Assembly: GCA_012295275.1 (NCBI GenBank)
Contig: CM022674.1
Coordinates: 5,511,436-5,541,435 of the forward strand
Origin: Chrysomallon squamiferum
Lineage: Eukaryota; Mollusca; Gastropoda; Neomphalida; Peltospiridae
Length of the DNA: 30,000 bases
Direction: 5' to 3'
Shown here: positions 20,300 to 29,314 of the stretch, piece after piece
How positions within the stretch are numbered: position 1 is the stretch's first letter
Layout: every line of letters starts with the position of its first letter
Translations under genes and position numbers: made by a program
The notes under the pieces: generated by a model
Seen by the model: the letters and a program-made list of their open reading frames with translations, nothing else
What the model was told of the DNA's origin: nothing
The model's database searches: none

Positions 20300-20490
20300 T
20301 GCAGAAAGCGCCCTCTGTCCACATCCGTTCCATTTTGAAGAGTATTTGCTTTTGTAAACACGCGAAAGAAGATAAAGCGACGAAACCGGAAAAATAGTCT
20401 CGATCAAGATGGCCGATAATAGGAAATTCTTCCGAAACTTACCGAAGTGTTCGCGCTTGGACGAGTTACTGTCGGCGCGCGTTCGGAAGT
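20300..20490. promoter_or_regulatory. Candidate regulatory island: CTCF-, YY1- and ETS-like motifs
   Basis: AGCGCCCTCTGTC (20307-20319) is the exact reverse complement of the CTCF-like 13-mer at 5775-5787. CAAGATGGCCG (20405-20415) resembles the YY1 box. CTTCCGAA (20429-20436) and TTCGGAAG (20482-20489) are perfect inverted copies carrying ETS-type GGAA cores, the second read as CGGAAGT. The interval is CpG-rich and unique. In animals YY1 and ETS motifs are frequent near housekeeping starts, but no exon is visible here. Confidence 0.25.
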
Positions 20491-20634
20491 AATATAGTCT
20501 AAATTAAAAGAATTAAATTGAAAAAAAATAAATAAATATTCCTTCTGTTGGTTTCGGTGCATGATCGATCATCGATCTGTCAAGAGGAAACTGATTAACT
20601 GAATGTTTTATTTGACGTTTTCACGTTTCTTTTC

Positions 20635-20800
20635 GAATTTTTTTTTTTTTAATTTTTACTTAATCTCAGAATATTTTTTTTTTTTTTTTTTTTTAAATTT
20701 TATTTTTTTTTTTTTAATAATATATATGTTATTTGTACTTTATTTATTTTATTTTGTTTTTTACATTCATAAATATATATTTTTTTATATTTAATATATC
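20635..20800. repeat. T-rich low-complexity tract
   Basis: Several runs of 10-24 T with short A-containing breaks. Phe/Leu/Ile frames are artefacts. Confidence 0.85.
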
Positions 20801-21265
20801 GATGTTGACGATTAATATGATATGGCTGGTTTTTATCTGTTGTTTAATCGATAACAACAGATAGACAGACTGGCAACCAGAAACACAGACACACAGACAG
20901 ACAGACAGACCGATAGACAGGGATTTAAGCTAACACACAGACAGACAAACAGATAAAAACCCAGAAAAATATGAATGAATATCAAGTGATGCACTAACGA
21001 ATTGAAAAGAAAAATTCGTTGACGGGAACATAAATCATGTGCTATTCTCTGACTGGGCATCAAATTATATACTTTCACATACGACTGCTTACAGTAAGAA
21101 AAACACATACAGTGACTTTGATGAACTTCACTTACGAGTATGTACTTGATAACATTCGTCAATAGTTAACTTTGCGTTCTCTTATTTAACCACAACCGCT
21201 GTATATTTATATTTTATGTATTTTCTTTTACAAAAATATAGATTGATAGCGAGAGAAAAAAGTTG
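20801..21265. other. Unique DNA with short ACAG repeats
   Basis: ACAG/ATAG units are scattered over 20860-20950. The minus-strand frame through this area is not convincing and no gene was recognised. Confidence 0.5.
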
Positions 21266-21275
21266 GAATAGTGCT

Positions 21276-21549
<274 letters not shown>

Positions 21550-21769
21550 CGGGGGCAACACAGAGAAAGAATAAAAAAGAAATATTTAACTTTGTCTGTT
21601 TGCATATACTGTGTTTTTATTTATTTATTTATTTATATATACATATACATTATATATAACAGAAAAAAAAAAAAACCTCATGAGGTTAACCCATTACGTG
21701 TAGAAAATAACAAGCGACAGACACGACTTTCATAACTATGGAACAAACACAAAAAAATCTTCTCGCAAG

Positions 21770-22100
21770 ACCGAGTGTCACCAGCTCTTAATGTATTCCT
21801 CCGCGCTCGCCGGAACCAGTAACAGGAAGTCTTTTCTTTCCGATCCGTAAATTCCTCCACTCTGACGCGGCGCACGACGCACGGCGCATGATCAAGCACG
21901 GCGCGTGCGTGCAGCAAGCTAAAAGAACGCGGTGGAGCGGAAAGCACGGGCAATGGCTGAAGAAGTCGGATCGACGCTTCACGTGTGAATTCTCGTTAAC
22001 AGAAAGACGAAGTGATTTGTCCACGCAAACCGAGGACAAGAGTGACAGCTGCAAGTGGCGCAGACCCTCAGTACAGACAGTAATAGACATAACAGATCAA
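21770..22100. other. CpG-rich unique island, coding status unclear
   Basis: GC-rich, repeat-free DNA unlike its neighbours. It contains a 9-base direct repeat GCACGGCGC (21879-21887 and 21896-21904) and an E-box CACGTG near 21980. A + strand frame from ATG 21888 runs 84 codons to a stop at 22140-22142. Its product is basic, without recognisable domain, and its last third runs into AT-rich sequence. Minus-strand frames here start at TTG. A CpG-rich regulatory element or an untranslated exon seems at least as likely as coding. Confidence 0.25.
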
Positions 22101-22139
22101 GAGACATATCTATTTACAGTTTATATAAATATGAACAGA

Positions 22140-22211
22140 TAGATAGACAGATACACGTACATACATATATACCATACATACATACATACATACTAGATAG
22201 ACAGATATATA

Positions 22212-22283
<72 letters not shown>
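22140..22283. repeat. GATA/ACAT units then (GA)n microsatellite
   Basis: Imperfect AGAT and ACAT units (22140-22205) precede a nearly pure GA run (22218-22282). Confidence 0.9.
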
Positions 22284-22285
<2 letters not shown>

Positions 22286-22980
22286 ATCAATACTTATTAT
22301 TAATATATCCTCTTATGTATGGATCAATAAGCTTATTTATATATAGATATTGTGTGTGTGTGTATATATATATATGTGTATATATGTGCATGAGTGCACT
22401 CGTGCGTGCATTTTATAAGATCTTCATCTCATCCATAGCAGCGACAGGTAATTACTGTTTAGGCTTTCTGCTGTTATTTGTCTTTCTACTTCTACGCCAG
22501 GACAAAACAAAACAAACTAACAACACTAGAACTTATTTTATTTCCTGATACATCACTACCAGCGACACCCATCGGTATTTCTTTATAATAAGCGATCTCT
22601 CTGTTGTTGTGATTCAGCAGCTCCTAGAAGAACTGAAAATACACTTTCCCCCCACCCAAAAAAAATTGTCCGCTGACCTTCCGAGTTCATCTACTGACCC
22701 GTCAGAGGCAGAATATTGATTTTACAATTCGACTCGGTAATGATGCTGCGACCGAGTGAAACAATTGAGAAGTTCAAGAAATTTTATTTTAGAATAACGA
22801 TTAGCGGTTTTTTTAAACAGAGATGAGGATGTATGGGTAAGAAGAAGAAGTGGAACGGGTTTTTTTTTGTTGTTAAAAATTCGAGTTGGATGGAGGGTTG
22901 TGTATGTCGTTGGGGGAAAAAAGGGTTTTTGATTTTGTAGGTTAAGAAAATGATGGGTTTGCAATGGTTTCGAAGAGAAG
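22284..22980. other. Unique DNA, nothing recognised
   Basis: Contains a short GT/TA run (about 22350-22390) and a GC-balanced patch at 22560-22760. No gene was identified. Confidence 0.5.
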
Positions 22981-22983
22981 GAT

Positions 22984-23290
22984 TGTGGAGAAAAAAAGGG
23001 ATTTTGGATGAATGAATGAATGAATGAAAATGAATGAATGGTTTGCCTGGATGGTTTGGATGAAAGAGGGTGGTGGGGATTGAGAGATAGTGAATGAATG
23101 AGTGGTTGAAGGGACGGGTGGTGAAAGTGGGTGACTGGGTGGATGAATGAGTGGGTGAAGGTGAATGAGTGGGTGACTGGATGGGTGGGTGGGTGGATGA
23201 ATGAGAAAATATGAATGAATGGATGGGTAAAAAAGGTGACATAATGAATGAATGAGTAATCGAACTAATAAACGAGCGAACGAAATTAAC
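22984..23290 (+). repeat. Degenerate GAAT/GGGT/GGAT tetranucleotide tract
   Basis: GAAT, GGGT and GGAT units are mixed over 300 bases. G-tracts at 23171-23193 (last three separated by single T) could form a G-quadruplex. Ser/Thr/Pro/His frames on the minus strand are its translation. Confidence 0.8.
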
Positions 23291-23375
23291 AAACGAAGAA
23301 TTAATGTTTGTTATAAAGTCTACTCAAGATTATTTATCATAAATGATTATTTGTAAGATAAACAGAGAGAAAAAC

Positions 23376-23381
<6 letters not shown>

Positions 23382-23443
<62 letters not shown>
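23382..23443 (+). repeat. (GA)n microsatellite
   Basis: About 30 perfect GA units with CAGA units just before. Confidence 0.93.
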
Positions 23444-23446
<3 letters not shown>

Positions 23447-23980
23447 AAAACCCTGTTATACTGACATACTTTTACAGAGTAGCAGCAAGTAATCTTTTAG
23501 ATGTACTTTACAGAAGATCACATACGACGTTCTTTCATACATTAATCGTGAGAAGCTGGCTTGATCGGGAAAAAACCCACACCAAACAGGGACTCCTCTG
23601 ATGCTTATCGATGAACTCTGTCGATGAACACGAATATTCACCGTGACTTGAAATTTAAAAAAAAAAAAAAAAAAAAAGTGTCACGAACGATTAACTCGCT
23701 TCCTAAGTCAAAGTTATTTTTCTGTTTTTCTTTAATCAGCAACGACTGCGCGTCATCAAGCACACCTCTTACATCTTCGACACTTAATTAATAGCATCTG
23801 AATGTTCCTCTACAGCATTCCCAGAATCCTTGGTTGTCAGTCTCACCCATTCCTAGCCTATGTAAAAAAAAAAAAAAAAAAAAAAAGTCAACGTTTATCT
23901 CAAGCATTTTTCTGTGATTCCAGGCATTAAACAGTAATTTCAAATTAATGGCTGATTCTAGAAACCATTTGATCGCGAAG
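23444..23980. other. Unique DNA with two A tracts
   Basis: A tracts at about 23658-23677 and 23863-23886. Repeat-free sequence lies between. No gene was recognised. Confidence 0.5.
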
Positions 23981-23987
23981 TCGCGTA

Positions 23988-24290
23988 TAGATAGTAGTAT
24001 TTATTGCCTCCGTTTATTGCGACCATTGTGTTATCAATTTTCGTAATATGCACAAAAGAAAGATTACGTTTTTGCGTAGATAGTAGCGTTTTACTGTACG
24101 TCGATTAATGTTAATGTTTAATAATATATCTATCATAAAAGCATTAGGATTTTATAGATAGCAGAATTTATTGCAACCATTTAATTTTAACGACTTCGTA
24201 GTATATATCATAAATGACATTTAATTTCGTGTAGATAGTAGTATTTGTTGATATTTCATGGACGTATTCAGTTTGTTAATACATAACAGC
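23988..24290 (+). repeat. Degenerate tandem array, four units of about 77-89 bp
   Basis: The 10-mer TAGATAGTAG begins at 23988, 24077 and 24232, and TAGATAGCAG at 24155, giving spacings of 89, 78 and 77. Units 1 and 3 share a longer stretch (TAGATAGYAG, one base, ATTTATTGC, then CCATT-like sequence). Units 1, 3 and 4 have CGTRT- or TCGTG-like sequence around the boundary. The remainder has diverged strongly. Confidence 0.6.
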
Positions 24291-24388
24291 GTGTGTTGGA
24301 TCTTTCCTGTATGTTTTTATAGAGTTACATGCACTCTCTAAAGTAATTAAAAAAAAAAAAAAACACGCCATAAATGTACTTTCATACA

Positions 24389-24582
24389 TACATATATATT
24401 ATATTATATTATATTATATTATATTATATTATATTATTGTATTTTACTACATTGTATTATGTTTTATTATACTATTCTATACTCTACTATGTTTACAATA
24501 CTTTATTATGCTATACAATACTTTATTATATTATATTATATTATATTATATTATATTATATTATATTATATCATATCATATT
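24389..24582. repeat. (ATATT)n pentanucleotide microsatellite in two blocks
   Basis: Perfect TATAT/ATATT units at about 24396-24436 and 24520-24582 flank a degenerate middle of the same composition. Confidence 0.9.
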
Positions 24583-24599
24583 ACACATGCGATCGTACG

Positions 24600-24770
24600 A
24601 ATGTGTTTCTGTGTGTCTGTGTGTTTGTCTATGTGTGTATGTGTATGTGTGTTCTTGTGTGAGTCTGTGTGCATCCGTATGTGTGCATGAGTGTAAATGT
24701 GTGTGTGTGTGTGTGTGTGTTTTGTGTTTGTGTGCCTGTCTGTGTGGATGTTTATGTGTGTGTTTATGTG
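24600..24770 (+). repeat. Degenerate GT-rich tract
   Basis: GTGT with TATG, CTGT and GAGT interruptions; the purest part is about 24699-24720. Confidence 0.85.
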
Positions 24771-24837
24771 ACACGTTTCGTTGTAGTATATCGTTCATAA
24801 CGATAACAGTAATTAAAAACATCCATTGAATGTATTT

Positions 24838-24840
<3 letters not shown>

Positions 24841-24921
<81 letters not shown>
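24841..24921 (+). repeat. Perfect (GA)n microsatellite
   Basis: About 40 GA units without interruption. Confidence 0.95.
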
Positions 24922-24924
<3 letters not shown>

Positions 24925-24976
24925 AAGAAGATAAAATACGAAAAACCCGGAATGTGTCACGTGATCATCTTCTCTG

Positions 24977-25099
24977 TTTTCAATTAGCAGCAAGGAATTG
25001 TTTGTAAAGTCAAAACCAAAAGCCTGGTGACGTCACGCAATTGTCTGCTGTCTTTTCATTTTTTTTTATTCATTTTTTTTTTCAGTTAGCAGCAAGGAA
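24977..25099 (+). repeat. 21-bp direct repeat, copies 102 bp apart
   Basis: The 14-mer TTAGCAGCAAGGAA is at 24984-24997 and 25086-25099. Seven preceding bases match except for one A/G difference, giving 20 of 21 identical. A shorter relative, TAGCAGCAAG, is at 23480-23489. Confidence 0.75.
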
Positions 25100-25104
25100 C
25101 CTTT

Positions 25105-25105
25105 T

Positions 25106-25145
<40 letters not shown>
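25105..25145. repeat. (AAT)n microsatellite
   Basis: About 12 perfect AAT units within the candidate regulatory region. Confidence 0.9.
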
Positions 25146-25147
<2 letters not shown>

Positions 25148-25348
25148 GCAAAGAGAGAGACATCGCACCTGTTACCATCACGTGATTTTTCGATCGGCCG
25201 CAAAGTGTCTTTTTACACACACACACACACACTCACCAGCTTTCTCGCCGACTCGAAAACTGACGTCACCGCATTTGACAACCCGGGCTCGCGCGCTCTT
25301 CCTCGCAGACGTGTATTTAAACGTGACAGCGACTCGAGAGGACATTAA
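25145..25348 (+). other. Small ORF of doubtful status (67 codons)
   Basis: It begins at an ATG with A at -3 and G at +4 and ends at TAA 25346-25348, with AATAAA at 25364-25369. The product is basic (RRR and KR near the end) and includes a His-Thr stretch from an AC microsatellite inside the frame. No domain was recognised. The motif-dense context suggests the interval is regulatory DNA instead. Confidence 0.1.
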
Positions 25349-25385
25349 TTAATTCTGAGCAGCAATAAAACAAACAAAAACCAAA

Positions 25386-25634
25386 ATGGCGGTCCGTACA
25401 GACGGCGGCCACGCCATTACCGAGTTAGCCACGTTCACCGACGTTTGACCAGCTGACCATGAAAGAGATAGCCTCGCGCAGATTGTGTATTAATAACGCA
25501 TTTGACCGGTCAGCCTTGACGACGCGGAGGTCTCGGGATCGATTCGCGGTCAAGGAGAGACAGGTTATAGTGATTTTATTTCTCTTGACTAGTTTTTAGT
25601 GTGTTGATGTTATCGATTATGAGGAAGTAAGTAT
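25386..25634 (+). other. Candidate first exon ending at a strong 5' splice site
   Basis: A GC-rich 20-codon frame (ATG 25386 to TGA 25446-25448) begins inside the YY1-like box with A at -3 and G at +4. GAA followed by GTAAGTAT (donor at 25627) is close to perfect U1 complementarity. An ATG at 25619-25621 lies six bases before the last exon base. If transcribed, this would be a 5' leader with a short uORF and a coding or non-coding first exon. No downstream partner exon was recognised. Confidence 0.22.
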
Positions 25635-26160
25635 TTTTTATTTTTATTTTTTTTATATGTGTGTGTTTTGGGGGTTTTTTGTTTGATTTATGGTGTTGTT
25701 GTTGTTTTATTTGTTCATGTTTTTTTTTGTTTGTTTGTTTTTTTGTAGCTTTTTTAATAAGTGTCGTAATTTCTGTATTTTGTTAATTTCTAACCGAACA
25801 AAAATGTCGCGTGGAAATTTGGAGTGGAATGAAAATTTTGCAAACATATACATAATCTGTGTGTATGTGTGTGTGTGCGTGTGTGCGTGCACCTAATACA
25901 CACAGACTCATGTAAAAATAAAAGGAAAATAGCTTCATACATAAACGAAGACGCAAACTGACAGATTTATATATATGCATGAACAGAAATCCTTACTTTT
26001 AAAAGAACAAAAACAATAACACGAAACCAAAATAGATATATATGCAAATAGACAAATTTAAATCTAAAAGAAGAAGAAGAAATTTAGGAGGTAAAAAAAA
26101 AAAAAAAAAAAAAAAGAAGACTTTAATGAATAATCAGAAGCCGATGTAAAATTTACTGCT
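25635..26160. other. AT-rich DNA with T-rich, GT and A tracts
   Basis: T/GTTT-rich sequence at 25636-25760, a GT run (25858-25888) and an A tract (26095-26115). No gene was recognised. Confidence 0.55.
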
Positions 26161-26540
26161 TTTTAATCCGACCAAAATGGCGTCCAGCCTTTCCCATGTT
26201 TGTATAATTCCTCCTTTCATTAAGCGCACCGCATCACAAGAGCACCGTTTCAAGTTCAATTGAAGATTACTCTTTTCTGTGAACAGCGATTTTCGCCAAT
26301 AGCTGACACATTAATTGTGATAGACTTGCTTTCTTTCTCGTGTGTTTGTTATGATTAACACTGCAAGAGTCTACGGACTTTGCTACGTTGTAATTCCAGT
26401 GAAGGAGATTTCAAGTCGCGTTGTTTGGAAAATTGCGTCGTGAAGCAAAATTACTGTAGAAATAGTTCTGAGTTCACCTCCTTGCTTCGTAAATTCGCTC
26501 TCAGTAAAGCTGTGTACATACAGTGTGACTTGCTATAGAT
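26161..26540. other. Unique GC-balanced island with a YY1-like box
   Basis: CCAAAATGGCG at 26172-26182 repeats the core of the box at 25381-25391; the 12-mer ACCAAAATGGCG is shared. The following 300 bases are repeat-free, with ATTAATTG and TGATTAA-type homeodomain cores. No exon is evident. Confidence 0.25.
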
Positions 26541-26620
26541 GATGATATTTTAAATAAATCTTGTTTTTTTTGTATGTGTTTGTGTATAATGATTGTGGAG
26601 TGTTTGCAAGTATATGTAGG

Positions 26621-27780
<1,160 letters not shown>

Positions 27781-27814
27781 AGATAATGGTAGTGATGAGA
27801 ATGATTGTGATAAT

Positions 27815-28070
<256 letters not shown>

Positions 28071-28171
28071 TCTTAATTCTTTTTCTTTCTTTTCATTTCA
28101 CTTTTCCATATGTTTGAAACAAGAAAAGGTCTTTTTTTTACTTTCAGAAATATTATTTTGTTAATTATGAT

Positions 28172-28207
28172 GGTAATTCTTTTCTTTTCTTTTCTTTTCT
28201 TTTCTTT
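28172..28207 (+). repeat. (TTTTC)n pentanucleotide repeat
   Basis: About six TTTTC units followed by T-rich sequence. Confidence 0.88.
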
Positions 28208-28363
28208 TTTTATTATTATTATTTTTTTCTTATTAATGTATATATTTTTGTTTGTTACATGTAGTCAAATTACATTCTATATACATTTAGTATTCGAGAA
28301 CTCACTGCCATAAACTATATACATATACATATATTAAATAGGCTTGCGTCCACGTTATCTCTC

Positions 28364-28365
<2 letters not shown>

Positions 28366-28402
<37 letters not shown>

Positions 28403-28580
28403 TTTCTATGTATATATGTATATTTATATGTATATATATGTATATATGTCAGTATGTATAATTATATGGATGAATGTATGTATGGATTGTGTGTGTGTTT
28501 GTGTATGAATGTATGTCTCTATGTTTGTACATGTGTAATTTTGAATGTATGTATCTATAAATTTATGTATTTCTGAATGA
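28366..28580. repeat. GT run followed by imperfect TATG tract
   Basis: A nearly pure GT run (28366-28400) is followed by TATG/TATA units with many substitutions. Confidence 0.85.
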
Positions 28581-28599
28581 TGTATGTTGGTGTGGAAAT

Positions 28600-28770
28600 G
28601 TGTAATTAATAATGACTGTAATAATAAATTCTACTGCTTTAACTAGCTCTCGTTCTAAGGGCAACAACTCTAGCATGACTGTTTATCTAGCACCTTTATT
28701 CATGAATAGTCTCCCTTATCCTGAATCAAAAACTATTTTGCTCCTTTAAATAAACGACACTTTAAAATAA

Positions 28771-28817
<47 letters not shown>

Positions 28818-29210
28818 TAAAGAAATAAATAGAAAAGGAGAAGAAAACAAATTTCGATGGACTGTTAGAAAACGGCTTGTTTAATGTGAAAAATAAATAA
28901 TATTTGTAAGTTCATGTTATTTAATAATATTAGACAACTCAATAATACATGAATCAGAGTCCCACAAGCTGATGAATGCACAACATTTTCCCCTTTTCTC
29001 AGTCAACTTCTTCCTTCTTTTTTTGAAAAAAAACCCTACAGTTCGGTTTAACATTATTTGATCACACAGATGTACAGTACTGGCTCGGACTTATTCTGGT
29101 GTCAAGGGGGGAAGGGGAACTTAAAAAAAAACAACCCTAGACAAGTTTTCTCTTGAAACGAATAAATCTAAGAATCTCTGATGATAATTTTACATCATCC
29201 CGTAAATTTG
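28600..29210. other. Unique DNA with an (AAT)n run
   Basis: A unique patch at 28625-28760 is followed by AAT units (28767-28815) and AT-rich sequence. This lies 3' of the minus-strand glycosyltransferase. No further gene was recognised. Confidence 0.5.
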
Positions 29211-29211
29211 A

Positions 29212-29291
29212 TTTTTTTTTTTTTTTTTTTTTTTTTTTAGGATTCTTTACACACATTTACCGGATGTTTTTTTTTTTTTTTTTTTTTTTTT
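29212..29291. repeat. Two poly(T) tracts next to the glycosyltransferase stop
   Basis: 27 T at 29212-29238 and 25 T at 29267-29291. Read on the minus strand they are A tracts directly after the coding end. Confidence 0.9.
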
Positions 29292-29294
29292 ATT
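29289..29294 (-). terminator. Candidate poly(A) signal of the glycosyltransferase gene
   Basis: AATAAA on the minus strand starts 20 bases after the stop codon and merges with the A tract. It would give an unusually short 3' UTR, or it may mark the end of a retrocopied mRNA. Confidence 0.3.
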
Positions 29295-29314
29295 TATGGA
29301 AAGTCATTCCTCCT

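Larger units (their letters stand above)
24957..25555 (+). promoter_or_regulatory. Dense candidate promoter/enhancer: E-boxes, CREs, YY1 and nuclear-receptor half-sites
   Basis: Seen directly: TCACGTGA at 24957-24964 and 25178-25185; perfect CRE TGACGTCA at 25028-25035 and 25261-25268; CAAAATGGCGG (YY1-like) at 25382-25392; TGACCAGCTGACCA at 25446-25459, a direct repeat of one half-site with 2-base spacing; the palindrome TGACCGGTCA at 25503-25512; and a further GGTCA at 25548-25552. CREB, bHLH-zip (MITF/TFE/USF), YY1 and nuclear receptors bind such sites in animals. From about 25240 the DNA is CpG-rich and unique. A strong 5' splice site follows at 25627. It looks like the start of a + strand transcript, which would extend past the window. 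Confidence 0.35.

Noticed and set aside
21678-22090. Basic Arg/Ser-rich frames on the minus strand
   Set aside because: They start at TTG, end in microsatellite-adjacent sequence and have no motif; the CpG-rich composition makes long frames likely by chance.
23988-24290. CRISPR-like array of regularly spaced cores
   Set aside because: Only a 10-base core is kept, spacings vary from 77 to 89, units share sequence outside the core, and the genome is animal.
25514-25560. tRNA or tRNA-derived SINE: GGATCGATTCG resembles a B box and the flanks pair
   Set aside because: No A box at the right spacing, the T-stem has a mismatch, and no cloverleaf can be drawn. Kept only as a hairpin.
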